A stretch of DNA of 64,000 nucleotides from Arachnopeziza araneosa (lineage: Eukaryota; Ascomycota; Leotiomycetes; Helotiales; Arachnopezizaceae): positions 124,001 to 188,000 of the forward strand of contig QYAI01000012.1 in the NCBI GenBank assembly GCA_003988855.1, given 5' to 3'. Within the stretch, counting starts at the first letter, position 1, and every line of letters begins with the position of its first letter. Shown piece after piece: positions 48,128-60,030 of this stretch. The notes beneath the pieces were generated by a model. It saw nothing but the letters and a program-made list of their open reading frames with translations, was not told the DNA's origin and ran no database searches. The translations under genes were made by a program, and so were the position numbers.

Positions 48128-50125
48128 TCATTCCAGTGTTGACGAGTGCAACGTCCATGAATCCAGTCTAGCAGCTTCACAGCTAGCTATACCCTCTAGC
48201 GAGTCTGGGAGCATGGAATGACTGGGATTTTCTTGAACGGGATTGAAGTGCTCCTGGGTGAAAGATGCCTCCCCTCCGGGGATTGTTGCTGGCGTCAATC
48301 TATATCTGAGCAAGACTCGCGTCTTCGATCTAGTCATGAAATAAGATTCTTGCGACATGTCTCTCGGTGTCGAAAGTTCCAAAGGACCTTTGCTGTATGC
48401 TGAGGACGTCTCTTGTTGAGACGAACTCCTCAACTCGGTAGCCTTCGGTGACGGCATTGATCTTTCAACTAATCTGTACGTCATCGTAAGAAGGCCATCT
48501 AGATGTTGAATTCTAGTGGAAGACAGAATTGAGACAGATCTTGATCCCGATCTCGGTATCGGTGTTGATGATAGGGCGTCCATATTCTCAAAACCGTCAA
48601 GCTTCATCTCTTTCGGTGCAAAGCCATCAGACTCCGATCCTAAGAGTGCATGCAATGGATTTTGCTCCTCGGTGCGAGCCACTTGAGTGGTTGGATTGTA
48701 GAATCCATAGGAGCTCCACGTTGCGAAGTCGGGATTTTTGTTGATGGAAGTCGACTTGGAGCCAAAAGGGCCGCTTTTATTGAAGTAAGTGTGTGCTCGT
48801 GAGGATTGAGTAGGAACATACCTTGATATTGCTAATAGCGATATGATCGTCACGCTGAGAAGCAGCACTTTTCCTGATGAGAAGAGTGTGCTCGCGAGCT
48901 TTGCTCGAGGTTTGAGAAGTGAGATGCAATCGTTGAGACGACTCCACAAGAGGCTTATGGGGAATAAATTCCAGGCGAGTGTTCGAAAAAGAACACTCCC
49001 TAGAGACTCAAGAGGCCATGAGGCTTCGAGCAGGTCCCCGAGTCCATAATGAGATATGGAAGCCGAATAGAAGATCAGGTTCAGGAGAACCCAAAGCTTC
49101 GCAAGAGCAAAGGCTCTGTTTCGCTCCAGAGAGTTTTGCAGAAATTTTGATCCGCGACACCAACTTAAGTTTGCAATCCAGGATGTGAGGTTGTCATCGA
49201 GGATCAAGTCGGAGGTTGATGTGGAAAACTTGAGTTGTTAACAATTGCGCTTGATATTTCGACAGGTGAGCTTACGCGATAATATAACCAGTCCCAGTAG
49301 AGACCTCTTAACATACCAAGATTCCAAACCCCTTTTAAACTGAGTAGAGCGCTGTCCAAAATTTCCAAGTAGCTATAGTACAGACTGCCAGGTGTTAGAT
49401 ACTTCCTCGATAGCCAACATCAAACATCCATCAAACAGCAACGGATCATCTGGGTCAAGGTTAAACATCAAGATGGGAGTAGTGCTTACAAGCCAGATGT
49501 TGCGACCAAGAAAAGACCAATCTTGGAACGGGAAAGCTCATTGGGGCATTCTTCTTCAGTCCTCCTTGTCTGTCGACAATAAGTAGAAGGGTGCGATATG
49601 ATATCGACTGCCCCTCCACCACTATCGCAGTGAACGGAGTAGTCATCCATCATTGGACTGTCTGGGTTGAGGAGAGACAAGTTGTCATCCGCTTTGAACA
49701 GTTCATGCCGGACCCAGATTCTTCTCCAAGCTCCTGGTTCCCCGGGCGTTCGGTTGGACTTCTCATCGCCGTCCCGGTCAGGCCGCGCCATGTCCTGGAG
49801 GATTCCGTAACCTTCTGTTGTATCTGAGTCTCGGCGAGAAAGGTCTCGAATGATGCTGCTTTTACCCTGTCCCGTCATGCCGATGAAGGACACCATTCTC
49901 GTCGACCTGGCTTCCCGAGTTTTCAGGGCCTTCAGGGCCTCAATCTCACCCGTGAAGTCCTGAGATTTGGGCTCCAGTTCTTTCCTGCAGTGTTCAAGTG
50001 GCGTGAACAGATCATAGGTATCCTTGGCAGATTCGACGAGATGGATAATCTCGGAGATGGAGAAGGGAGGACTATCTAGTGTCAAGGCAATTCATGAGAT
50101 GGAGTTGAACAACTTACTCTGCCAT
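48128..50125 (-). CDS. Membrane-anchored P-loop protein, family not recognised
   Basis: Exons 50125-50118 (8 nt: ATG GCA GA), 50071-49490, 49384-49276 and 49228-48128 give 599 residues. The N-terminal part MADPPFSISEIIHLVESAKD resembles the helical start of fungal STAND-type proteins. A Walker A motif, SFIGMTGQGKSSII, is at about 66-79. A clear Walker B or GTPase G3/G4 signature is not evident. Hydrophobic segments follow: IGLFLVATSGFLYYSY (splice junction), LWVLLNLIFYSASI, FRTLAWNLFPISLLW and VLLLSVTIISLLAIS. The last 240 residues are Ser/Thr-rich and polar. The splice sites keep phase; the acceptor at 50072 follows two TAG triplets and only this one stays open. The function is unknown. Its 3' end lies 159 bp upstream of the C2H2 start codon, in the same orientation. 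Confidence 0.65.
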
Positions 50126-50221
50126 TGCGCCGAGAGGAAGACAGAACTTGAGAAACGTGGGTAAGCTGCCAGAAGATGACTGGATCCGGTTAGTATGCTT
50201 CTTCTTATTTTCACCACACCA

Positions 50222-50236
50222 ATCAATTAATCAATT

Positions 50237-50278
<42 letters not shown>

Positions 50279-50279
50279 C
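50222..50279. repeat. (AATC)n microsatellite
   Basis: A run of AATC units with two early AATT interruptions; uninterrupted from about 50238 to 50278. It lies just upstream of the P-loop gene start. Confidence 0.95.
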
Positions 50280-50974
50280 AATCAACAATGAACAATCAAT
50301 TAATCAACAGACAAGTCACGTGACCCGCCCAAAGACCCACAAAAACACCACAGGATAGAATCCATACATACAAGGCTGTCAAATCCAAGACTATCCCAAA
50401 CCCGCCAGGCGGACCAACCGGCCCCACCACGCACCTGAGGAGCACTCGGTTGCACACAGAGTAGCAAATGATGGGAGCGATAACACCAAGAATGATTTTG
50501 GGGGAGAAAGGGGAAGCGGTTTACAGGATCGGGACAGTCATACGGCCTGGGGGCCTCTGGGAATTATATGGGTGGGCTGTGAGAGAGGCCCTCCAGAGGC
50601 GGGGCGGTGATTGGTGGGCGTGGTGGGGAAGGCGTCCGCAGTGGGTGCTGCGGCCGCACCATGCGGCCGTGGAAACAAGGCTGCCATGAGATGGGGACGA
50701 AGGTTATGCCACTGTCGCAGCAGCTATGGGAGATTGAGGTTTGGTCGGCCTGTGTTCGTTCAGCAGGAAGTGTTTGGGTTCTGAGACTGAGAGGCTCTAT
50801 CTAGGGGCGCTTGTGCCGTTCCTGCTGCTGCTGGCGAGATTAACTTGCGATGAGGCTTTGCTAAGTGTAAATAACATTTCGTATTACAATCTACAGCTTT
50901 CGCTTCAACTTCTTCATCTGCGCAATCCCATGTCCACCAACTTAAATTAAACCGTCAAGCGCAAAAGAAGAAAG

Positions 50975-50997
50975 GAGAGAGAGAGAGAGAGAGAGAG
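50975..50997. repeat. (GA)n microsatellite
   Basis: Eleven to twelve GA dinucleotides in a purine-rich stretch. No gene nearby. Confidence 0.95.
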
Positions 50998-52095
50998 GAA
51001 ATTGCGCCGAACCCGGTGCCTCACTTGTTGCAGCCGTGGATATGAAAGAAGGCTCTGGAAATTCCAGCCTCGGCAGCCAAGATGCTTCACCTCACATAAG
51101 GAACTTTAGTAAACAAACTCGGCTGTTTTCCGACTGACCCGATCCGGAGCTCTCTGATGAGAAACAAGACAGACCCAAACCAAGCCAAGGATTCTGAAAC
51201 TTCGAAATGATATTCAGGCATTCATCAAGGTTCACAAGGCTCTGCCCTACTCCAATTTCCGTGAGAGCGCCACTCGCGGCCATGATCAAGGGTCAGCAAG
51301 CTGAAGAGCTGCCAGGTTTCATCAAGTCTCAACACCTTCTAGAATGAATTACCGCAGCCACAAAGCAAGTCACAATAGATGGTCGTGTCATGCAGCATGT
51401 CGACAAAGCTGCGCCCTACCTCCCAGCACCGAATCCCGATGGCCTGCAGGCCGGAACCCGACCCGCCCACTGGATCGGGACTGACGCATTCGAGAAAATT
51501 CAGGGCCAGGAACAAAGATGCATCCAGGACATGATACCGAAATTGCGTTTCTTTTCTTTTGCTGCCGCGTGGTGATTATTGCATCAGGCCCAAGGCATTC
51601 TTGCCAGAGGGTCTGCTGATGATAGATGGTGCACATCAAAAGAAATAGGGACCGTTAACAATGTGCTTACAGACTATGATGTGACCGATCTGTTGGACTT
51701 CAAAATTCAAGCTGTGTGATGCGATAAAGCTTAGTGCTGACGAGAGCAGAAGATGTAGCTACTGAAGCAGACCCTTGCACTGCTGAACGCTTTGCGTCTC
51801 TTGAGAAGCCTTCTGAAGATTTTGATGTGTGAGCACGTCGGCATGCGAGGATGAAAATTTTGACACGCAATCGCGTTGATGAGATGCATGATAGCAATTT
51901 CAATCAAGCAAATGAGAAGATGTTGGTCGATTTACACCAACCACAGAAACCATCACCTTGTTAGCTGCTGCGTAATCTTTATGCAGGCAGGCTTTTCTGC
52001 AACCCTAAAACAGGTACCTGCATTAGCAGGCTGCTTTCTTAAAAAGTATCCCATTGTGACAGGCAAGTTTCATGTCACGTTCAAGTTGCTGAATA

Positions 52096-52648
52096 TCAAG
52101 GTGAATCGAAGAATAATCCTTCGGTAGCCTGGCCGTGAAGCAACGGGGCTCTGGCACTAAGTAGCTTTACCTCTGATGCATCCGTATATATAATCCGAAA
52201 TGGTCCCTCGAGAGTAGTTAGAAGATCATGACCCCTCTCTAATGATCTCAAAGCAGGCATTGACGTCCAAATAGTCTGTACGGTGAATCATCTCTTCCCA
52301 GAACTCCTCAGGCTCTTACTTCAAAGAACGCTTCTTCCATCTTGGAAATGAGTACCACAAGTGGTGTTTCTATTAGAGTCTTCAACGGCTCCGCTGCGGG
52401 CAGCTTACTCGATGGGTATGATATTATCTTCGTTTCTGATCCAAGAAGGTTTTTGACAAACATGGCAGGACTGTTGGTGGTCGCATCCGCAAACGTACCA
52501 AGACCACGAAAAGCTTCATGCTCCGACAATACATTGCAGACTTTCAGAGACATGAGGCGATTGTCTGTGGGCGTGCCACTACATTGGTCAAAAGTTCTCC
52601 CAATGGTGGAATCGAGTTGATGCGGGTGACGTTAGCGACTCTCCCTCC
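52096..52648 (-). pseudogene. Possible decayed or partial gene on minus strand
   Basis: In one minus-strand frame 52648-52310 is open and reads like protein (RTFDQCSGTPTDNR, LMSLKVCNVLSEHEAFRGLG, TLIETPLVVLISKMEEAFFE). A donor GTAAGA follows, and a 47-nt intron ending TACAG joins it in phase to TIWTSMPALRSLERGHDLLT and FRIIYTDASE. Beyond that a plausible continuation (HLDIQQLERDMKLACHNGIL at about 52105-52045) lies in another frame and cannot be joined without a frameshift. No start codon or complete gene can be built. The plus strand has an overlapping ORF (52342-52620), so coding strand is not certain. Family unknown. Confidence 0.3.
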
Positions 52649-55600
52649 CAGCTCAGAGACAAGGACGGGGGTTAAGGACGGGTGGTGAAGGGAGTGGTGG
52701 TGAAGGTGTGGTGGCAAACATTGTGGTGGAGATTTTGTCAGCCCTGGGGTTTCCGTGCGGCGTTGCGGTGGATGAGGCTTGTATTTCGCTTTCGTTTGCC
52801 TCACTTTCATGAGGCTTGTAAGAAGTTGTGTAAAATAATGGCTCAAATTGAAAGGCAAATGGAAGTCAGGAGACACGAGCTACCCTCCCATCAGACCATT
52901 CCACAAGACTTGATTGTTCTGTCGACTTTGGATGGAGTTGATGAGCCAAGCATCAGTGTGGGGGCTTGGTTGATGTTCGCCAGGGACCAGGGCCAGGCAC
53001 TGGCCTGCAAGCCTGCTAGCCTGCTAGCCTGCTCCCCAGGGTAGTTTTTGCGAAGCGCTGCGTTCAGTTCAGGAGCGTGAGCCGGCGCGACGATGAAAAT
53101 GGAATTGTTCGTCCGACAAAACACGACAACCCAAAGCTGGGTGCTTCTCAACTTGATCAATTGGAGCTTTTGGGGAAATCCACTAAGAGATAAATTGACC
53201 ATCTCCGTGAAAGGCTTGTTCTGTGGAAACTCCCCACGACAGTTGCAGTGCGTGGTATCACTCAAACGTTGAGCGAAGAATAGGGTCACAGCATGTACTA
53301 CGGTCATTTGTACAGCCATAGGTATGCCCAATCTCACTTACCCAGGGCATGGCGGGACCTTCTAGAACTCCGTAAGAACTCTCATAGCGCGAGGCGTATG
53401 GCAGGCTGCATATCACACAGCCCCCCGGCTTCAACATCGCGGAGATCTGCTGCCTCCAGACGAACGTACGACCTGAGGAAAAGGAAAAATTGGCCTTGGC
53501 CCTTAATTGGCCGTTGTCTGACAGATAACGGGCCAAATTGAAAAAGAATCAGCAAAAGATATTGAAATCTCACCGCTTGCTTGGGCACCACCGCCACGCC
53601 CTTTCTATTGAGACGACAGGGTGGACGAGATTATGTGACACTACATTCCAGTGTTTGTGTATGGAGACATTGGCCCATTCTCTCCGGTGGATGATGAACA
53701 CGAGTCTGTGTCTGGGTTGTCTTGGACAGAAGGCTCTCACTGCAGACAAGGGGAGGCGCAAGTCCGCCACCGACGTGCAGAAGCCGGGCAACTTATCAAG
53801 AACGTTTTGTTAAAAGGCCCTAGGGGCTTGGGCGGCAGCTGTCAGATCACTGCACGGCATAAGCGGATGATGAATTGATTGTCCAATTCAATATGGTACC
53901 TGCATACGATGAAACTGCTTGGTTTCATTGAGCGCCGTCCTGCTTGACAATGAGAAGAATCACAAAGTCAGATGAACAACACATCAAACAATTGTTTCAT
54001 GGAATTTGAGCATAGCCGAGTGTGCCGCCTAGGAGCCGGGAGAGATCCGCCATCTCTTGCGTCCCGTTGGAACGGTCTAAACTTGTTTGGACACATAATG
54101 AAGAATCCGTCGTATTGACCTGTCATATCCAGCCTTGCCTTGTCCGCACAGAGGGTGGCGTACCGTCCCTAACGCTATATTGACCTCAACATATTGCTGC
54201 TTTTCCGAGACAAGTGCGGCAGACGCAGATGCAGGACTCTCGCTCGATGCACGCGTGACGGTAAAATGTAGTGGAAAATGATATTCAGGGGAGATTCGCG
54301 CGTGGGTTGATGGCAAGCTCGAGGCTCATGTTCCAATTTCACGCGGGACACGGTCGTCATCATGTTCTGTTTGCCACATCTTCCCCATACTGGACGCCGT
54401 CTCCCTCACAAGGGGCAATGTCGTACAACGCCAGGTACGCGGTGGTAGTAGAGTTGTGGGGTGGGTTCGGGTCATGTGTAGGCCCTGGGTGGACGACGGC
54501 AGCATGGCCTTTCCAAGCCCATGGCTAATGGATGATTATTCTCGAAAAGAGCCGTGTGGCGGCGCGCTGCCGATACCCACGAGTTCCGGGCCACAAAGGG
54601 CCATTGTCCATATCGACAACGGGTTGGTTTGGTTTGGGTTGGGTGGTGGATGGCGGCCTAGTCCCAAAGAGAAAAAAAAAACCAACACAGAGATGAAAAT
54701 AGCCAGCCTTATTATCCGTGCGTCCTTCAAACCGTCTCACTCCATCTAATCTGGGGAGGCATTAAGCCCTTCTTCTCATGCGCAGCTTACATTGATGTTT
54801 CAACCCATTCCGCCGGAGAACAGAGAAGGTTCTCACGCCATCACCAACCCGCCTCGACGCCGCGACGGCTCAAATCCCAGCCCGCTGGACACGCGCTGGA
54901 TGCAGTCTGGTGCCCACCGCCAGATCGCTCAAGACGGGCCTTTAACATGAAACCATCTCTACTTTTAGCTGCGTCTCGCAGCTGGTGACGTTCGGCCAGC
55001 CCGGGGAAATTGGGCTTAGCATCGAGTTCGTTTTCATCATCGCGGCCATTCCCAAAGAGGTTGCTTAGTGGCCACGAGTCTCCTGCTTCTGCTCAGTCTT
55101 ACGTTGTATCTTCCGCAATCTATTCTTGTGTCTCATCTTTTGGCCAAGCTTCGGGGATGGGGAAGGGAGGGAGCGGATGCGTGGAAAGTGGTCGATGGTG
55201 TGTGCCAGTGTAGACATGACTCGGCTGTCCCAGGGAGTAGCGGCGGCTATCTCCCTATGATGGTCTCCCATTCTACCAGGCTTCCCTTGTTGTCTGCGAA
55301 TCCTTTGAAGCCTCTGCCGAGAGTATTTCGGAAGGGAAAAAGAATGGCTAGGGTTCACATCTGTACCTGATTCGACGGACCCTGGCCCGTTTCTCTCCTT
55401 CTTGCGTCGCTTTTGAAGAATCTTGCCAATTACTCGCCATTAGATATTGCCTAGACTAGTTGCCTTATCACTCTTGCTAGGGATGCGTTTCATCTAACAA
55501 ACTCTGCAAGAAAGTTACACACAGCAAGAAGAAAAGGAGTCGCTGGCATGATAAAGGACCTCTCTCCCATCGCCGCACTCCCCAAGTCCACAATCTTCTC

Positions 55601-55797
55601 CAACAATCTTCCGTATCAAGACTTCTTCATCCTCCCATCTCACGAGGAAAGCCTTGTCTCGCTTTGCTCCAACATCACTTCCTCTCTGCTCCCGTACAAT
55701 TCAGCGTGTCAGTCCGCTCTGGTTGCAAGAGAAACCATCAAGTCTACACCTGCCTGGGACGAATTCGCTACTACCGCTTCAAGAAGCCGTTGTAGCC

Positions 55798-56405
55798 ATG
55801 GCCTCAAACTACTCATCATCCATGAAAGCTCACAACGGGAGTGCTGCAAGGTACGAGATCTCAATGTATCAGAATTTGCTGTATTGACGCATTTCAGCGC
55901 CACTCCTAGTCAAGTTCCAACTGATCACGGCCACGCAAATGGTACACCCCGAATCACACAGCCACACTCAAACGGCGATGTCAACGGACACGAGAGCCAG
56001 TCTGATAATACGTCCCAATATCAATCTGCCGCTACATATCAGCCGCGCACATATTCGGAGCAACAACCTGGCGGCCAAAGTCAATCTCAAACGTATCCAC
56101 ATCAAAATTACCACTATCTCACCCCGTACACACCTTGTCCAGCTCAATACGCAAGCCAAATTTCCCTGGAAGAAGAGCAGAGTGCCATGTCTTCAGGTCC
56201 AAATCAGCACAGATCGCAAATTCCACACCACTCACCAATCAGCTATCCAACAACCACCCAACCACAAGCACAACAATCACGCATAGTCACTCCCACACAA
56301 GCAGCAACGCCAGGCTCCACAACAGAAAGATGGTTGACGGCGTCTTCGTCGGATGAGCGTATCCGTCTTGGTTTTCCAAGACACGAGAGTGAACAGAAGC
56401 GATAA
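55798..56405 (+). CDS. Low-complexity Gln/His/Ser-rich hypothetical protein
   Basis: Exons 55798-55850 and 55898-56405 with a 47-nt intron (GTACGA donor, TTTCAG acceptor) give 186 residues. The N-terminus is MASNYSSSMKAHNGSAAS. The rest is rich in Gln, His, Ser, Pro and Tyr and is probably disordered. A more conserved-looking C-terminal patch reads TERWLTASSSDERIRLGFP, ending QKR. An unspliced reading from 55548 would give 285 residues, but its first 85 show no protein-like pattern, so I prefer the spliced model. A nuclear or RNA-related role would be guesswork. The long GC/CT-rich upstream region suggests a long 5'UTR or complex promoter. Confidence 0.5.
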
Positions 56406-56726
56406 GCTAATGCAGCTAGCAGGCGAGGAACATGAAGAGATTCACATCATGTAATGACTGGACTCCTGTAGGAAGATGGCGCGTTTTCATTTTCTCTCTT
56501 GTTTCTGACCCAGTTCTCAATGGCGGTCGTGGGCCTCTTGTTCATCATTGGGTTGCATGGGAGCCGGACTTCAGGAATGTCATGGCCGTTTGTCTCTCGG
56601 GGATCCCGAGGTCTTTTGTATTATTATCGATAGCGTCTGTGACCAAGAGCGGTTAATATAATCGTTGCAATCTTCTTTGTTGAAAGAATTGTGAGTCTGT
56701 TCGGACCACTCACACGTCGGCGCTAG

Positions 56727-56760
56727 TCTTCTGCCTCTTCTGCCTCTTCTGCCTCTTCTG
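56727..56760. repeat. 9-bp tandem repeat TCTTCTGCC
   Basis: Nearly four copies in tandem, located about 320 bp after the stop of the low-complexity gene. Confidence 0.9.
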
Positions 56761-57856
56761 TACTCGGCGAACGTTGCGTGTGCGGAAGGATGCCAGACAC
56801 AATCAGATGATGCTGGTGATCGGCGTCACCGACAACTCTCCTCATCGCCGTGCGTCCCAAGTGAGGTGAAGATGCCGCTCGCTGCGACTCTGGCGGGAGG
56901 CATGCACATGCGGCCATCCAGCATCTCGGTAACGAAGAGGTCTGACCGAGTAGGGTACGACCACACCAACAGGAGAGCCAAAACCCCAACGGGGCGCCGC
57001 ACCAATGCGAACCGTCATCGATTTGGGCGACGCCTCCCTCCCTCCCTGCCTCCCTCCTCGTTCCGATCCTCCCGATGGGGGTTGCGCGACTGGGACACTC
57101 GTCCTGCGCGTTTGTGACAGGTCGCCCATCGACACACACCATTGGGCCTCCGCCAATGAGCGCGGCAGCACGTCGAAACCTCTCGCCGGCCCCCTCCCCC
57201 CTCCCCCCTCCCCCCTTTTTTCCACGCTGCGGCAGCATCAACAACAACAAAACAATGGAACTCTCCGTTCCTTCTTGTCCACGGCTACGGCTGCCCGCAA
57301 CGCAACGCTGATCCAGCCCCGTCCGTCTGTCCCGATGTCAAAATAAGCTCCCGTGCCGGGGCTGCTGCTGCTGCCCCACCTGCTGTCCGTCGTCGCGGGC
57401 TGCCCTGGCGGTGATCCACTCCACTGAGGGAGCAGCGCACGGGCATCAGCGCGGATGCTCGTGTCCAGCGCGCGGTACGTACTGTCCCTGGAATCCCTCG
57501 CATCATTGTGCGTGCTCTTGTATTGAGCTGTCTAGATCCCGCTCATCGCAATCGCGACGCGTACCCGTTCTGTCAGGCCATCATCATGATCCCTCCGACC
57601 CTAACTGCCATGCTCGTGTTTGAGAGCGCCGTCGGGATCCCAGCACGCCGTCTTCCCGCGGGACCTGCCATCGAGGAGACCCCATCCTGCTGCTCCAACT
57701 AGCTCCCGTACCGCGCCGCGCCCTCGCTGCCGAGGAACAGATCGCTGGGATGCGGCGGCACGTTGCTTTTTTGCTTCGCGCACTCGCCCACCCATCGACG
57801 GCGTTTCAGCCTTGCCGCTTGGCTCACCCGGCTTGTTTCGAGATGCCCTGGGTGCT

Positions 57857-57891
57857 GGATGGCGGATGGCGGATGGCGGATGGCGGATGGC
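57857..57891. repeat. 7-bp tandem repeat GGATGGC, five copies
   Basis: Five perfect head-to-tail copies, followed directly by two GGCGGGGC units, within the GC-rich region. Confidence 0.95.
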
Positions 57892-59509
57892 GGCGGGGCG
57901 GCGGGGCGGCCGGTTTGGGCTGAAGTGCATTATTTCGTCGGGGATGGCGTTCGCGTCGGCGTCGGCTCTGCTGCAGTTTTCACGAACACGGGCGGGATGC
58001 CTCTGTCTCTGGCTGAGACCCGGTTCCTGAACGCTGGGACTTCGGCCATAATGCTCAACGAGGCAGGCGTCTGCCTCTGGCAAGGGTTCTCGCGTTTGTT
58101 CCGTGATCACCACTATCCCAGCGACGCGATCCATCTTGATCGTGATAATCGAGATGCTCTCGTCCTGTCCCTCTCGCGAACAGACGCATGGGACGGCTCC
58201 TCCCCACTTCTGTACTATTCAGCCGTTCTCTGTCATTATGTAAAGCGGGATAGGGCACAGGCATGTATTTGTCTACTTGGTTGCCCAATCAATCGGCAAG
58301 TCGGCGACGAGGTCCTAGATATTGATAGATTTAACGTCGGAAAATGCACCAGATGATTGTTTCCCCGCCATCAAACAGTGATAGGAAGAGCTAAGCAAGC
58401 AGGCCCCTTTTGGGCCGGTCCTGACCACCACTCAGCCTCAATTCATTTCATCAAGGGCGAGCCCAACCTCAAACCAACATCCCATCCTCTAATATTTCAG
58501 CATGAAAGGGCAATAAAAGGGCACAAGGCCAGACGGCACCGGCCCACCCAATCTCAACCCGGCGTGGGATTTGAGAGCCTCAGGTTGGACCACGTAGCAC
58601 CATAGATTCGCGGGAAGTTGGGGTGTGGAAAGATCTGATCGCCATATGGAGCAGGCCTTGAAATTTCCACTGTCAGCCTCAATTCCACTCGGCTTGATGG
58701 ATAGCGACAGTTTGCGGCGGCCAGCCATTGGCCAGCCAGAGCCCTCGGTTGGCCGTCGGGGTGATAGCAAGACTTCTTCTTTTGTATGCCCATGCCGGAA
58801 TGTACAGCGCATAATGTGGTCTGCTGCCTGGGTGTCAAGGATGGCAGAAAGGAGATCGTGTAAATAACCTATGAGAATGCTGCTCCTTCAAGTCCACATT
58901 GCCGAGAGGCCGGTTCAAGGAGGCTCTTTACGGGTTGGGTATTGTTTGCAAAGCGTAGCTGAGGAAGGATCCGTTACCGCTCTTTCGGAAGTCTCCCACG
59001 TGGAGGCCTGGGAGTTGAGCTTTGCTATCTGAACATGATTAGGGCGCAGTTGTAAATAGGAGAAGTGGTCTGGAGCTTCCCAAACGGGAGGATAGCATGA
59101 TTTATTCGCGTAGCGCGATGTCAACCCTAATCTTGTTTGGAGCCGTTCAGGCGGAGTATCTTTCTGGGCAGCTCGGTGACGGATTTGTCTACAAAGCAAG
59201 AATCATGGAAGGCACAGCAGGACCATCTGATGAAGGATCTAATTTCAAGACGCAGTACAGGACCAATACGTACCTAGCACATCTCTCTGCAGCATGCAAG
59301 AAACAGTCACGGTAACTGCCATCCAGTATCTGTACGAGTGGACGAGATCTGGATGAGGCTGCTTACCTTCGGTATGAAATCGCTGCTTGGCAAATTTGAA
59401 AGTGTATCTCGGAGATCAGCTGCCAAGATATAAATACTTGGGAGTAGCATAACAGCTCTCCAGCACAACGAAACTATCCATCGAGTCTGGGACAACCTAG
59501 AACTACAAG

Positions 59510-59795
59510 ATGTCGATGAAGGCGAATGACGGTTCAGACTTGAGGTGAGGAAAGAGACTGTAGCATGCGTGTGGTAACAAGACACCGACTAACTAATGGT
59601 AGTCCTAGTAGTCCTTCTCCTCAACTACCTGAGAGCTCTTCGACTTATTCAACAGAAGCATATATGCAACAACCCCAGACCTATGAGCCGACTTTTATCG
59701 GCGAGGGTACAGCCGACGAGAAGAAAGCTGTGGAAGAGCACCAGAGAAAGATAGCAAGGGTGATCCAGGAGCAAGGGGGAAAGCTTGAGCAGTAG
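59510..59795 (+). CDS. Small hypothetical protein, 75 residues
   Basis: Exons 59510-59544 and 59603-59795 joined by a 58-nt intron (GTGAGG donor, CTAACTAA branch, GGTAG acceptor). The product begins MSMKANDGSDLS, has a Ser/Pro stretch, then TYEPTFIGEGTADEKKAVEE and an amphipathic Lys/Gln/Glu helix ending GGKLEQ. Continuity of phase and the clear splice signals support a real gene. The family is not recognised. It is convergent with the ribose-5-phosphate isomerase gene. Confidence 0.6.
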
Positions 59796-60030
59796 GGAAA
59801 TATGGATGACCGAATTTGGAGAGATTGAATCCACCAAGGTCAGTCTATAAGCAGAAGTCTGGTTGGGGTGTGAAGAGCTTATAACCCGAACATAATCAAC
59901 GACTAACAATGCCTAAAAAAGGTGACCGCCAAAAAATGAAACGCTCTCCTCGACAGCATGAAAGTTACAATGTATCTATCTAATCCTTCAATAAGGTTTA
60001 GAGTCAATCCGATTTTGATTATCGCTTTTC

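Larger units (their letters stand above)
50126..55797. other. Gene-poor region, 5.7 kb
   Basis: No confident gene is seen. It contains a tetranucleotide repeat (50222-50279), a GA repeat (50975-50997) and coding-like blocks on the minus strand near 52.1-52.65 kb that may be a decayed gene. The remaining open frames are short and overlap each other on both strands. The part from about 54.8 kb is GC-rich and CT-rich and may be long 5' sequence of the gene starting at 55798. Confidence 0.45.
56406..59509. other. Gene-poor GC-rich region, 3.1 kb
   Basis: Very GC-rich at 56.8-58.1 kb with C-tracts near 57190-57215. It contains two short tandem repeats. Long open frames (up to 197 codons) occur on both strands at once, as expected from GC content, and none has ATG plus motif support. 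No gene called. Confidence 0.4.

Noticed and set aside
50222..50279. Tandem repeat considered as CRISPR-like array
   Set aside because: It is a simple tetranucleotide microsatellite without spacers, in a eukaryotic genome.
57601..58356. Frames of 136-197 codons on both strands
   Set aside because: They overlap each other and include the GGATGGC repeat; expected from high GC content and lack of stops.
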